DNA of 64,000 bases from Tsuneonella suprasediminis (GCF_003605755.1 NZ_RAHJ01000014.1:62001-126000), one strand, 5' to 3'; counted from the stretch's first letter, positions 8,804 through 17,872 are shown. Numbers and translations are program-made. The notes: a model not told the origin generated them from the letters alone.

Positions 8804-9945
8804 CAGAGCGACCGGCTCACCACTTCCTTCATGATTTCATTAGTGCCGCCGAAAATGCGCGTCACGCGCGCATCGCGCCACAGACGAGCCACGAGGTATT
8901 CGTTCATGTAGCCAGCACCACCATGCAATTGCAGCGCCACATCGCACACCCGGCCCTGCATATCGGTGTGCCACTGCTTCGCTGCACTCGCTTCGGCCGT
9001 GCTCAGCTCACCGCGCAAATGGCGGGCCAGCGCCCAGTCGAGGTGCGCCCATCCGACCTGAAGCTGCGAAGCGAGATCGGCCAGTGTGAACTTGGTGTTC
9101 TGGAATTCGAACACGCTTTGCCCGAAGGCCTTGCGATCCTTGGTGAATACCACCGCTTCATCGAACGCCCTTTGCGCGCTCGCCTGCGCGCTGATGGCGA
9201 TAGACAGTCGTTCCTGCGGCAATTCTTCCATCAGGTGGATAAAGCCACGCCCTTCCCCGCCGAGCAGGTTTTCCTGCGGCACCCGCACGTCTTCGAAAAA
9301 CAGTTCGCTGGTATCGGCGGCATGCTGTCCGATCTTGTCGAGATTACGCCCTTTGGTGAAACCCGGGGTGCCATCTTCGACGAGGATGAGACTGGTGCCT
9401 TTCGCACCCATGCTGGGATCGGTCTTGGCGACGACAATCACCATGTCGCAATTCTGGCCGTTAGTGATGTAAGTCTTGGACCCGTTGATGATGAAGTCGT
9501 TGCCATCCTTCTTCGCAGTGGTCCGAATGCCCTGCAGATCGCTCCCGGCGCCCGGCTCGGTCATCGCGATGGCAGTGATGACATCGCCCGAAACCATGCC
9601 CGGCAACCACCGTTGCTTCTGTTCGGGTGTGCCAAGCCGTTCGATATATCCGGCAGTAATATCGTTCTGAAGCGTGAACCCGGCAGACGACCCGATGTAG
9701 CAGGTTTCCTCGTTCACGACCGCACAATAGCCGAAATCGAGGCCCAGCCCGCCGTTCTCTTCCGCAACCGTGGGGCACAGCATTCCCGCCGCGCCCACGG
9801 CTTTCCACGCTTCGCGCGGGACGATGCCGTTGCGTTCGTGCTCTTCGAGATGTGGCACCATGACATCGGCGAGCACTTTTCGCACGGTGTCGCGAAACAT
9901 CTCGTGCTCAGGCGTATAGGCGGTGCGGCGGGAAGTATCGAGCAT
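8803..9945 (-). CDS. Acyl-CoA dehydrogenase (second, LCAD/IVD-like)
   Basis: A 380-residue acyl-CoA dehydrogenase with AMTEPGAGSDLQG, ADTSELFFEDVRVP and LQLHGGAGYMNEYLVARLWRDAR. As in the enzyme at 5.8-7 kb, the base is likely Glu in LPQERLSIA, not the MCAD position (GGTNEIMK). The two dehydrogenases are paralogues with clearly different sequences, so different chain lengths or branching are likely. Its stop overlaps the thioesterase start, and it begins 14 bases after the racemase stop. Context (alpha-methylacyl-CoA racemase) suggests methyl-branched substrates; that is inference. Confidence 0.93.
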   Translation of the reverse strand: MLDTSRRTAYTPEHEMFRDTVRKVLADVMVPHLEEHERNGIVPREAWKAVGAAGMLCPTVAEENGGLGLDFGYCAVVNEETCYIGSSAGFTLQNDITAGYIERLGTPEQKQRWLPGMVSGDVITAIAMTEPGAGSDLQGIRTTAKKDGNDFIINGSKTYITNGQNCDMVIVVAKTDPSMGAKGTSLILVEDGTPGFTKGRNLDKIGQHAADTSELFFEDVRVPQENLLGGEGRGFIHLMEELPQERLSIAISAQASAQRAFDEAVVFTKDRKAFGQSVFEFQNTKFTLADLASQLQVGWAHLDWALARHLRGELSTAEASAAKQWHTDMQGRVCDVALQLHGGAGYMNEYLVARLWRDARVTRIFGGTNEIMKEVVSRSL

Positions 9946-9959
9946 CGGGGCTTCTCCTG

Positions 9960-11120
9960 TCAGGCAACCGTGCCGGCTTCGCGCAACGCAGCGCGTTCGG
10001 CGGCATCGATGCCCAGGGTTTCGAGTATTTCATCGGAATGATCGCCCGGCATCGGCGCAGGCGCGGGCGTGTCGGTGGCGGTGTGCGAATAACGCGGTGC
10101 CGGTGCAGGTTGCTTGCCACCAGCGCCATCGAAAAACGTACCGCGCGCCACGTTATGCGGATGCGCGATCGCTTCGCTCATAGTCAGCACCGGGGCGTAG
10201 CATATATCGGTATGCTCCATCAGTGCGTCCCACTCGGCGCGAGTCTTGCCCTTGAACAACGCGGTCAGCTTTTCCTTCAACGCACTCCATTGGCCGCTGT
10301 CGTGCTGGGCATCGAAATCGTGATCTTCAGTCAGCCCGGCAACGCGGCGCAATTCGGCATAGAACTGCGGTTCGATACTGCCGATGGATACGAACTTACC
10401 ATCTGCGGTTTCGTATGTGTCGTAGAAGTGCGCCCCGGTATCGAGCATGTTCGCGCCCAGATCTTCCGACCACACGCCCATGTTCTTCATCCCGTGGATC
10501 ATCGCCATCAGTACGGCGGTGCCGTCGGTCATCGCGCAATCGATCACCTGCCCCTGCCCGCCACGCGCGACGTTGAGCAGAGCGCTGACCATGCCGAACG
10601 CCAGCATCATCCCGCCACCGCCAAAATCGCCGACCATATTGATCGGCGGGGTTGGCTTGCCACCGCTGCGCCCATAGTGCGCCAGCGCCCCGGCCAGCGC
10701 GATATAGTTGATATCGTGCCCGGCATAGGGAGCGTAAGGGCCGGTCTGGCCCCACCCTGTCATCCGGCCATAGACCAGTTTGGGATTGTCGCTCAGCAGT
10801 TCTTCCGGTCCCAGACCAAGCCGTTCCATCACACCGGGGCGGAACCCTTCGATGATGCCATCGACACTGGCGCAGAGTTTACGGGCGAGCGCAACGCCTT
10901 CGGCTGTTTTCAGGTTGAGCGCGACCGATTTGCGACCCCGCGCCAGAACATCCGCATTGGTAATCGGCATCGATCCGCCACGGTCGCCGCTGGCCCGATC
11001 GATGCGGATCACTTCCGCTCCGTGATCGGCCAGCATCATACCGCAAAACGGCCCCGGCCCGATACCGGCGAATTCGACAATGCGGATGCCGCTCAGCGGC
11101 CCGCCCCTGGCGGCGGGCAT
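9960..11120 (-). CDS. Alpha-methylacyl-CoA racemase (CaiB/BaiF family)
   Basis: A 386-residue class III CoA-transferase-fold protein with LSGIRIVEFAGIGPGP at the N-terminus. It carries the racemase-type residues His in AGHDINYIALAG (about 135) and Asp in VGDFGGGG (about 165). These correspond to the catalytic residues remembered for the Mycobacterium MCR enzyme and favour racemase over CoA transferase. The reaction would interconvert (2R)- and (2S)-2-methylacyl-CoA, which is needed before beta-oxidation of branched chains such as isoprenoid or sterol side chains. The start codon shares a base with the stop of the enoyl-CoA hydratase gene (TAATG). Confidence 0.88.
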   Translation of the reverse strand: MPAARGGPLSGIRIVEFAGIGPGPFCGMMLADHGAEVIRIDRASGDRGGSMPITNADVLARGRKSVALNLKTAEGVALARKLCASVDGIIEGFRPGVMERLGLGPEELLSDNPKLVYGRMTGWGQTGPYAPYAGHDINYIALAGALAHYGRSGGKPTPPINMVGDFGGGGMMLAFGMVSALLNVARGGQGQVIDCAMTDGTAVLMAMIHGMKNMGVWSEDLGANMLDTGAHFYDTYETADGKFVSIGSIEPQFYAELRRVAGLTEDHDFDAQHDSGQWSALKEKLTALFKGKTRAEWDALMEHTDICYAPVLTMSEAIAHPHNVARGTFFDGAGGKQPAPAPRYSHTATDTPAPAPMPGDHSDEILETLGIDAAERAALREAGTVA

Positions 11121-11881
11121 TACTTGCCTTTCCAGTTCGGCTTACGCTTTTCAGCGAAGGCGGCCGCGCCTTCGCGGGCATCTTCGGATACGAACACCGG
11201 CGCGATCAGTTGCGCCTGCCGGTCATAGCGTTCGTCCATCGGCCAGCCGCGCGATTCCTTCACGATCTGTTTCGACACCTTCACCGCCAGCGGGCCGTTG
11301 GCGGCAATCGTGGCGGCCAGCGCCATCGCACCGTCGAGCGCAGGACCATCCACCACGCGGTTGATCAGCCCCAGATCATAGGCGCGCGGCGCATCGATGA
11401 AATCGCCGGTCAGCGCCAATTCCAGCGCGATGCGTTCGGGGATCTGATCGGGCAACATCATCACACCGCCCGCCGCAGCGACCAGCCCGCGCTTCACTTC
11501 GGGAATGCCGAATTTCGCGCCCGCGCTGGCCACTACCAGATCGCAGGCGATCATCAGCTCCAGCCCGCCTGCCAGCGCATACCCTTCGACTGCGGCGATC
11601 AACGGTTTTTTCGGGGGCGCCTGCACCACGCCGCCAAATCCGCGCCCTTCGACTATCGGAGATTCGCCGCGCAGGAACCCTTTCAGATCCATCCCCGAAC
11701 AGAACGTGCCGCCAGCCCCGGTCAGAATGCCGACCCGCAAACTGTCTTCCGCGTCGAGCCGGTCCATCGCCGCGGCGATCCCTTCGGCCGCGGCCTTGGT
11801 CATCGCGTTCTTGGCTTCGGGGCGGTTGATCGTAACGATCAACACACCGTCCTCCTCATGCGTCAGCACTTCCTGTGACAT
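11120..11881 (-). CDS. Enoyl-CoA hydratase/isomerase (crotonase family)
   Basis: About 253 residues from the ATG at 11881, which has GGAG about 10 bases upstream; a longer in-frame extension with an unlikely N-terminus was not used. Crotonase features are TINRPEAKNA, the first oxyanion segment GTFCSGMDLKGF, and EGYALAGGLELMIACDLVVAS, followed by GIPEVKRGL with the conserved Glu. It hydrates trans-2-enoyl-CoA. It heads the operon with racemase, dehydrogenase and thioesterase. It is divergent from the thiolase gene; the 103-base gap holds an imperfect TTTACGC-type operator-like sequence. Confidence 0.9.
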   Translation of the reverse strand: MSQEVLTHEEDGVLIVTINRPEAKNAMTKAAAEGIAAAMDRLDAEDSLRVGILTGAGGTFCSGMDLKGFLRGESPIVEGRGFGGVVQAPPKKPLIAAVEGYALAGGLELMIACDLVVASAGAKFGIPEVKRGLVAAAGGVMMLPDQIPERIALELALTGDFIDAPRAYDLGLINRVVDGPALDGAMALAATIAANGPLAVKVSKQIVKESRGWPMDERYDRQAQLIAPVFVSEDAREGAAAFAEKRKPNWKGK

Positions 11882-11935
11882 TCCATCGCTCTCCAATTGC
11901 AAACTGAAACTTGCTTGTGCTTGTGCTGGCCAAGC

Positions 11936-11951
11936 TTTACGCAAACGTCAA
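11936..11951. promoter_or_regulatory. Possible second operator for acyl-CoA genes
   Basis: TTTACGCAAACGTCAA lies in the divergent gap between the hydratase operon and the thiolase gene. It shares TTTACGC with the palindrome at 7021 and is an imperfect inverted repeat. It resembles in style the sites of TetR/MerR-type regulators of branched-chain and fatty acyl-CoA catabolism. Support is pattern and position only. Confidence 0.4.
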
Positions 11952-11984
11952 CCCGATTCCAAAACGGACACAAGAGGATATCTG

Positions 11985-13253
11985 ATGGCAGAAGCGTATA
12001 TCATCGATGCCGTGCGTACACCGCGCGGCGTTGGCAAAGTCGGCAAGGGCGCACTGGCCCACATGCACCCGCAACACGTGGCTGCCACAGTGCTGAAAGC
12101 CATTGCCGAACGCAACGATCTCGACACCAGAGACGTGGACGACGTGATCTGGTCGACCTCTACGCAAAAGGGCAAACAGGGCGGCGATCTGGGCCGCATG
12201 GCCGCGCTCGATGCAGGCTACGATCAGACCAGTTCGGGTATGACGCTCGACCGGTTCTGCGGTGGCGGCATCACCAGTGTGAATCTGGCTGCGGCACAGA
12301 TCATGAGCGGAATGGCCGATCTGGTCGTCGCCGGTGGCACTGAAATGATGAGCTACACCGCATCCAGTATGCAGGAAGAAATGCAGGCCGGGATCATGCC
12401 GCTGGGCATGGGATCGGGCAACGCGCGGCTACAGGCGGTGCACCCGCAGAGCCATCAGGGCGTGTGCGGCGATGCCATTGCCACGATTGAAGGGTTCACC
12501 CGTGAAGAACTCGACGCGCTGGCACTGCGGAGTCAGGAGAAGGCGGCGGTTGCGATTGCCGAAGGACGGTTCGACAAATCGCTGATCCCGGTGGTCGATG
12601 CCGATGGCAACATGGTGCTCGACAAGGAAGAATTCCCGCGTCCCGAAACGACCGCCGAAGGCCTCGCCGCGCTGAGGCCGAGCTTCGAGAAAATCGCGCA
12701 AGTGCCGCTCGACGACAAGGGCACGACTTTCGCCGGGCTTATCAAGCAGAAGTACCCCGATCTGAAAATCAAACACGTGCACCACGCGGGTAACAGTTCG
12801 GGCGTGGTCGATGGCTCCGCTGCGGTGCTGCTGGCCAGCAAGGATTATGCGAAGGCGCACGGGATGAAGCCGCGTGCACGCATCGTCGCCACCGCCAATC
12901 AGGGCGACGATCCCACGCTGATGCTCAATGCCCCCGTCCCGGCAGCGAAGAAGGTTCTCGCCAAGGCCGGCCTCAGGAAAGAGGACATCGATCTGTGGGA
13001 AATCAACGAGGCGTTCTCGGTCGTCGCAGCCAAGTTCATCCGCGATCTCGAACTGCCCGACGATAAGGTCAACGTGAATGGCGGCGCAATGGCGCTGGGC
13101 CACCCGATCGGCGCGACCGGATCGATCCTGATCGGCACTGTCGTGGACGAACTGGAACGCACCGGCGGGCGCTATGGCCTTGTCACGATGTGCGCGGCCG
13201 GCGGAATGGCCCCGGCCATTATCGTCGAACGGGTGGACGACTTCGTCGACTGA
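11985..13253 (+). CDS. Acetyl-CoA C-acyltransferase (thiolase)
   Basis: A 422-residue thiolase that cleaves 3-ketoacyl-CoA to acetyl-CoA and a shortened acyl-CoA. The nucleophilic Cys is in LDRFCGGGITSVNLA (about Cys92). The activating His lies in GGAMALGHPIGATG (about 373) and the second Cys in CAAGGMAP (about 403). The N-terminal IDAVRTPRG is classical. RFCGGG replaces the more usual RFCSSG, as seen in some FadA/PhaA-like subgroups. The ATG has AGAGGA ahead of it; a longer upstream frame runs antisense through the hydratase and was ignored. It is divergent from the hydratase operon, so together they form a full beta-oxidation set. Confidence 0.93.
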   Translation: MAEAYIIDAVRTPRGVGKVGKGALAHMHPQHVAATVLKAIAERNDLDTRDVDDVIWSTSTQKGKQGGDLGRMAALDAGYDQTSSGMTLDRFCGGGITSVNLAAAQIMSGMADLVVAGGTEMMSYTASSMQEEMQAGIMPLGMGSGNARLQAVHPQSHQGVCGDAIATIEGFTREELDALALRSQEKAAVAIAEGRFDKSLIPVVDADGNMVLDKEEFPRPETTAEGLAALRPSFEKIAQVPLDDKGTTFAGLIKQKYPDLKIKHVHHAGNSSGVVDGSAAVLLASKDYAKAHGMKPRARIVATANQGDDPTLMLNAPVPAAKKVLAKAGLRKEDIDLWEINEAFSVVAAKFIRDLELPDDKVNVNGGAMALGHPIGATGSILIGTVVDELERTGGRYGLVTMCAAGGMAPAIIVERVDDFVD

Positions 13254-13259
13254 TCGGGT

Positions 13260-13283
13260 GCGGGAGGGCCCCTGCCCTCCCGC
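13260..13283 (+). terminator. GC hairpin after the thiolase, possible terminator
   Basis: A perfect 10-bp stem (GCGGGAGGGC with GCCCTCCCGC) and 4-base loop begins 7 bases after the thiolase stop. There is no U-tract, so it may be a Rho-assisted or attenuating structure and not a strong intrinsic terminator. Confidence 0.4.
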
Positions 13284-13394
13284 CCAACACCCTGAAGAGT
13301 CGACACAAGAGGCCGCCTGTCCCTTTGACTCCATATGCACGGCATGGTATTTGGTTTCACAAGAAACTAACTATCTTCACCGAGGACCCTCTGC

Positions 13395-14495
13395 ATGGCC
13401 GACCTTTTCGAAAATCCCGCCGGGCTCGATGGCTTCGAATTCGTCGAATTCTGCGCCCCTGAAAAGGGCACGCTGGAGCCGGTATTCGAAGCGATGGGCT
13501 TCACCCATGTCGCCACGCACCGTTCGAAAGACGTGCATCTGTGGCGGCAGGGCGGGATCAACCTGATCGCCAACTACGAACCCAAAAGCGCGGCATGGTT
13601 CTTCGCCCGCGAACACGGCCCCAGCGCATGCGGGATGGCCTTCCGGGTGAAGGATGCCCGCAAGGCCTATGCCGATCTGCTGGATAAAGGGGCGGAACCG
13701 GTTCAGGTCGATACCGGGCCGATGGAACTCCACATTCCCGCCATTCGCGGCATCGGCGGCGCGATCCTCTATCTGGTAGATCGTTACGAGGATGACGACG
13801 GGAAAGGTCTGTCGATCTACGATATCGACTTCGAATACCTGCCGGGCGTCGACAAGCACCCGGTTGGCGCGGGCTTCGCACTGATCGATCACCTGACGCA
13901 CAACGTCTATGGCGGTCGGATGAAGTATTGGGCGGATTACTACGAAACGCTCTTCAACTTCCGCGAAATCCGCTATTTCGATATCAAGGGCGAATATACC
14001 GGTCTGACCAGCAAAGCGCTGACTGCACCCGACGGCAAGATCCGCATCCCGCTGAATGAAGAGGGAGAAGGTGGCAAAGGCCAGATCGAAGAGTTCCTGC
14101 GCGATTTTAACGGCGAAGGCATTCAGCACATCGCGCTGATCTGCGACGATCTGGTCGCCGCGTGGGACCGCCTCAAGCAATACGGTGTCCCGTTCATGAC
14201 CGCGCCGCCCCAGACTTATTACGACATGCTCGACGAACGTTTGCCGGGCCACGGCGAGGATGCCAGTGCGCTGGCCACCCGCGGCATCCTGCTCGACGGC
14301 ACGACCGAAGGCGGCCAGCCACGTCTGTTGCTGCAGATATTCGCTCAGGCGCAGATCGGCCCGGTGTTCTTCGAATTCATTCAGCGCAAGGGCGATGACG
14401 GGTTCGGTGAAGGCAATTTCAAGGCGCTGTTCGAAAGCATGGAACGCGATCAGATCCAACGCGGCACACTTGCAGTGGAAGAGCCCGCCCAATGA
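13395..14495 (+). CDS. hppD: 4-hydroxyphenylpyruvate dioxygenase
   Basis: Converts 4-hydroxyphenylpyruvate and O2 to homogentisate in tyrosine degradation. The 366-residue chain has two VOC-type halves. The Fe(II) ligands are visible as His166 in LIDHLTHNV, His245 in GIQHIAL and Glu327 in [10 protein letters not shown]. The C-terminal [18 protein letters not shown] is diagnostic for the family. GAGGA lies about 9 bases upstream of the ATG. It overlaps the following VOC gene by 4 bases (ATGA). Homogentisate 1,2-dioxygenase is not in this window, so the rest of the pathway must be elsewhere. Confidence 0.95.
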   Translation: MADLFENPAGLDGFEFVEFCAPEKGTLEPVFEAMGFTHVATHRSKDVHLWRQGGINLIANYEPKSAAWFFAREHGPSACGMAFRVKDARKAYADLLDKGAEPVQVDTGPMELHIPAIRGIGGAILYLVDRYEDDDGKGLSIYDIDFEYLPGVDKHPVGAGFALIDHLTHNVYGGRMKYWADYYETLFNFREIRYFDIKGEYTGLTSKALTAPDGKIRIPLNEEGEGGKGQIEEFLRDFNGEGIQHIALICDDLVAAWDRLKQYGVPFMTAPPQTYYDMLDERLPGHGEDASALATRGILLDGTTEGGQPRLLLQIFAQAQIGPVFFEFIQRKGDDGFGEGNFKALFESMERDQIQRGTLAVEEPAQ

Positions 14496-15058
14496 CCGGA
14501 CATCCAATCACTCTGGGCGGTATCCATCACGCCGCCTATCGCTGCAAAGACGCGAAAGAAACGGTCGAATGGTACGCCCGCGTGCTCGGCATGGAATACA
14601 CCACCGCGTTTGCAGAGGATCACGTGCCCTCCACCGGCGAGTTCGATCCGTACATGCACGTGTTCCTCGACGCGGGTAACGGCAATGTGCTGGCGTTCTT
14701 CGAACTGCCTAACCAGCCAGAGATGGGCCGCGACGGGAATACACCTGCATGGGTGCAGCATCTGGCGTTCAAGGTCGGCAGCGAGGAAGAACTGCTCGCC
14801 GCGAAGGCGCATGTCGAAGAGCAGGGGATCGACGTGCTCGGCCCCACGCACCACGGCATTTTCAAATCGATCTATTTCTTCGATCCCAATGGCCACCGCG
14901 TCGAACTGGCCTGCGATATCGGCACCGACGAGCAATACGCCGAGCTTAAGCGCGTGGCGATGCCCATGCTGGACGAATGGAGCCAGACAAAAAAGGCCCC
15001 GCGCCATGCGGACTGGCTACACGAAATCGCCCGCAAGGAGCATGGGCACCAAGCTTAG
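14492..15058 (+). CDS. VOC (glyoxalase/bleomycin resistance/dioxygenase) family protein
   Basis: A 188-residue protein translationally coupled to hppD. It has beta-alpha-beta-beta-beta modules starting with [27 protein letters not shown] (His near residue 12) and a second half with VQHLAFKV and [15 protein letters not shown]. The latter gives the typical metal-binding His and Glu pattern. The C-terminus carries an extra helical tail of about 40 residues. Its substrate is unknown. The tight coupling suggests a role next to homogentisate or hydroxyphenylpyruvate metabolism, for example handling a side product, but this is inference. It overlaps the 3' end of the convergent wecC-like gene by 4 bases. 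Confidence 0.85.
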   Translation: MTGHPITLGGIHHAAYRCKDAKETVEWYARVLGMEYTTAFAEDHVPSTGEFDPYMHVFLDAGNGNVLAFFELPNQPEMGRDGNTPAWVQHLAFKVGSEEELLAAKAHVEEQGIDVLGPTHHGIFKSIYFFDPNGHRVELACDIGTDEQYAELKRVAMPMLDEWSQTKKAPRHADWLHEIARKEHGHQA

Positions 15059-16359
15059 CCCGCTTTGCGGAGCTCCACCGCTGGTTCCGCTACAGCGGGC
15101 TGATCGGGCCAGATACCGCGGGTATCGTACACCGCTTTATCGGCCCGCTCGGCCAGCGGGACGGACCTGAAGACATCGTGGTCGACCAGCACGATCATCA
15201 CGTCACATTCTTCCAGCGCCGTATCGATATCGATTTGCTGTGCGCCGGTCCCTTCGAATTCACGAGGTAATTCCATCGCATACGGCTCGACGATGTTGAC
15301 CCGCTCACCATAGCGGCGGGCCAGCGTGGCCGCGACCAGCCGCGCCGGGCTTTCGCGGAAATCGTCGATATTGGCCTTGAACGCCAGACCGAGGCAGGCA
15401 ATCCGCGCCTTAGGATTGGCTTCCACCAGTTCCGCGGCACGAGCGATCACGTGGTGGATCTTGCTGTCGTTAACCCCCCGCGCCGTGCGAATCAGCGGAG
15501 TTTCATCGGGAGCGCCATGAACGATAAACCACGGATCGACCGCAATGCAGTGGCCACCCACGCCGGGGCCTGGGGTCAGGATGTTCACACGCGGGTGGCG
15601 GTTGGCCAGCCGGATCACTTCCCACACGTCCAGCCCCATCGCATCGCTGACGATCGACAGTTCGTTCGCAAATGCGATGTTCACGTCGCGATAGGCATTC
15701 TCGACCAGTTTGGTCATCTCCGCACTGCGCGCATCGGTGGTAACGCATGTGCCCCGCACGAAGCGTTTGTAGAAGCTTAGCGCCTTACGCGCGCAACGCG
15801 GCGTAATCCCGCCAATTGAGCGGTCGTTATTGGTCAGTTCTTCCAGAATGCGGCCCGGCAACACCCGTTCGGGGCAATATGCGATGGAAACATCGGGAAT
15901 GCCATCGGTCATTCCCGGCAGTTTCAGATCGGGGCGAGCCTGCGCGATCATATCGCGCATTGCCTCGGTCGTGCCGACCGGCGACGTCGATTCGAGAATG
16001 ATCGTATCGCCCGCCTTCAGCACAGCGGCAACATTCCGCGCTGCCTCAAGCACATAGGACGTATCGGGAGTGTGCGCGTCATCCTTGTGGAATGGCGTAG
16101 GCACGGCGATCACAAATACGTCGGCCGCGCGAACCTGAGTTCCCGCGCGCAGCAAGCCACGCTGTACAACGCCCTGCACCAGCCCATCGAGATCAACTTC
16201 CTCGATATGGATTTCGCCGCGATTGATCGTGTCGACGACAGTCTGGCTCACATCGACACCATGAACCGTCATCCCCGAACGGGCGATGACCGCCGCCGTT
16301 GGCAGGCCGATATAGCCAAGACCGATAACCGAAACTTCAGGCAAATTTTCGCCGCGCAT
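15055..16359 (-). CDS. wecC: UDP-N-acetyl-D-mannosamine dehydrogenase-like nucleotide-sugar dehydrogenase
   Basis: Oxidises the C6 alcohol of a UDP-sugar to an acid using 2 NAD+. The 434-residue protein has the N-terminal Rossmann motif VIGLGYIGLPTAA, IAVPTPF, ESTSPVGTTE, the catalytic Lys region MTKLVENAYRDVNIAFANE, and active-site Cys271 in GPGVGGHCIAVDPWF. The NRGEIHIEE and LANRHPRVNI stretches match what is remembered of E. coli WecC, not UDP-glucose dehydrogenase. No UDP-GlcNAc 2-epimerase (wecB) is adjacent. The product probably feeds a surface polysaccharide; the exopolysaccharide operon of this window lies 39 kb away. Confidence 0.9.
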   Translation of the reverse strand: MRGENLPEVSVIGLGYIGLPTAAVIARSGMTVHGVDVSQTVVDTINRGEIHIEEVDLDGLVQGVVQRGLLRAGTQVRAADVFVIAVPTPFHKDDAHTPDTSYVLEAARNVAAVLKAGDTIILESTSPVGTTEAMRDMIAQARPDLKLPGMTDGIPDVSIAYCPERVLPGRILEELTNNDRSIGGITPRCARKALSFYKRFVRGTCVTTDARSAEMTKLVENAYRDVNIAFANELSIVSDAMGLDVWEVIRLANRHPRVNILTPGPGVGGHCIAVDPWFIVHGAPDETPLIRTARGVNDSKIHHVIARAAELVEANPKARIACLGLAFKANIDDFRESPARLVAATLARRYGERVNIVEPYAMELPREFEGTGAQQIDIDTALEECDVMIVLVDHDVFRSVPLAERADKAVYDTRGIWPDQPAVAEPAVELRKAG

Positions 16360-16664
16360 GGTATTCCCTTGCTGATATTGCCTGCCCGCTGTGGCAGCAA
16401 AGGGTTGAGATTACGGTAACGATGCTACGCTGTTTCTGATTCCCATATCATGGATCCTACGACTAGTGCACAACGCCAACAGGCTCTTTGCATTATGGGT
16501 TTTTATCTAGTCACTGCTTGCAGCGATCTTAGTACTATCGCGCTAATTCGATAAAGCCGCTTCGATCCCCCGCGAGCGGTCGCTTGTTCTGTGCGCTTCC
16601 TGAAGCACGAACTTCGGAACCCAGGGCATCGCCCACCCCCAACAGGGCGGTCGCCCGAACACAA

Positions 16665-16696
16665 GGCCCCACATACCGCCTGGCGGATGTGGGGCC
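16665..16696. repeat. Long perfect hairpin in the wecC-luxR gap
   Basis: Arms 16665-16674 and 16687-16696 (GGCCCCACAT with ATGTGGGGCC) enclose a second inner stem (CCGCC/GGCGG), giving one nearly continuous 15-bp hairpin. It lies 55 bases after the stop of the luxR-type gene on the minus strand, so it may terminate that transcript, but there is no long U-tract. The rest of the 390-base gap (16360-16751) has an AT-richer stretch around 16430-16560, where the wecC promoter should lie; nothing else was recognised. Confidence 0.55.
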
Positions 16697-16751
16697 AACT
16701 GTTGGTAGTAAAGAGGCCGAACCGAATATCAGCCCGCTTCGCGTCAGCCGA

Positions 16752-17378
16752 TCAGGCCTCGCCAGTAATGCCCAGAGTCATATCGCCGCCCTCCATCGCG
16801 ATACGCACGGCTTCGGCCGTCGAATGTGCATCCAGCTTGTTCAACAGGTTGGCGCGATGCAATTCGACAGTGCGCGGGCTGATCGACAGATTGCGCGCGA
16901 TCACTTTGCTCGAATCCCCGCGCGATACATGCATCAGCACCTCGCGCTCCCGCTTGCTGAGCGGTTCAAGACGCTTGAGCGCACCGACACGCAAATCATG
17001 CTGTGCCCGCTCGCAATCGGACCGGGCGATCACCCGGTCAAGCCGTTCGCAAGCCTTCTCTCCGGTGAAAGGGTATTCGAGATAATCGGACGCCCCGTCA
17101 CGGATAACATCGACGATCTCCGCCAAATCGCGCTGCTGACAGTAAACGATTACCGGGAACCACTGGTCGAACCGATCACGAAACGCCACCAAACCCTTCA
17201 CTGCAGCGGGGTGCGACATATGGACGAAAATTGCCCCGATAGGGGGCCCCAGAGCCAATAGCTCTTCAAGCGTTTCCATCGGTTGTGCAGCAAGACCTGA
17301 CTTGGTCAATTCCCAAGTCAGCTCTGCCCTGCGACGGTTTGAACTATCCAATACGAATACGCGACGCTGCGATCCCAT
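16752..17378 (-). CDS. LuxR-type response regulator with degenerate receiver domain
   Basis: A 208-residue FixJ/NarL-like protein. The C-terminal helix-turn-helix is complete: LSKREREVLMHVSRGDSSKV followed by IARNLSISPRTVELHRANLL. The N-terminal receiver-like domain lacks the phospho-acceptor Asp: the beta-3 segment reads AIFVHMSHP, with His53 where Asp is expected, and only one acidic residue (Asp11) remains in the early acidic pocket. It is therefore probably not controlled by classical phosphotransfer. The ATG at 17378 follows GGGAGG; a TTG five codons upstream is less likely. The neighbouring tandem-PilZ protein suggests a role in surface or exopolysaccharide control; this is inference. 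Confidence 0.85.
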   Translation of the reverse strand: MGSQRRVFVLDSSNRRRAELTWELTKSGLAAQPMETLEELLALGPPIGAIFVHMSHPAAVKGLVAFRDRFDQWFPVIVYCQQRDLAEIVDVIRDGASDYLEYPFTGEKACERLDRVIARSDCERAQHDLRVGALKRLEPLSKREREVLMHVSRGDSSKVIARNLSISPRTVELHRANLLNKLDAHSTAEAVRIAMEGGDMTLGITGEA

Positions 17379-17669
17379 AGCCGATCCTCCCAAAATTCCG
17401 GCACCAGATAGAAAGTTATACGAACCTCATTAAAAATCCATTCCAGTAAAAATACTGGCATAAGGATGCGGTTCCCGACAAACCTCCGCAATACCGGATT
17501 TTATTTTACCTTCATGGTCAAGGAGAAGCGGGCTGGGCGAAAAATTTCGCGATACAAAACCGTTCTCGGCATGAAGCGATATCTGCCCCACAAACAATGG
17601 GTGGGCGAATATGCAGAAGACCACCTTGCCCCTCACTACCGCTTTGGGTTCGGAGGGGGATTTGGCGTT

Positions 17670-17870
17670 CCAGACTCCCTAGGATCAGGCCCTATTGATT
17701 GGCAGGTGCTGATCGATGGCCTGCCCAAGGTAAAGTGGATACTCGCGGATCGAGACTACGGCGCCGGATGGTTCAGGGACGCGCTTGAACAGAAGGCCAT
17801 CAAACCCAGCATTTCGGACTGTAAATCTCGTTCCATGCCCGTCAGGTATGATAAACGCCGACACACTTGA
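17670..17870 (+). pseudogene. IS5-family transposase remnant
   Basis: The plus-strand frame reads VLIDGLPKVKWILADRDYG and then AGWFRDALEQKAI, ending MPVRYDKRRHT and stop. This matches the C-terminal third of IS5-type DDE transposases (LLADRGYDADWFRDAL...YDKRRYKRRNRIE as remembered), cut before the final conserved Glu region. Upstream to about 17466 the same frame is open but not convincingly transposase. No terminal repeats were found. The fragment ends 3 bases before the pilZ stop on the other strand, so an old insertion or deletion reshaped the luxR-pilZ gap. Confidence 0.7.
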
Positions 17871-17872
17871 GA

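Noticed and set aside
11210-11878. Frame antisense to the enoyl-CoA hydratase, and the upstream extension of the thiolase
   Set aside because: Crotonase motifs on the other strand are convincing; the thiolase has a good start at 11985.
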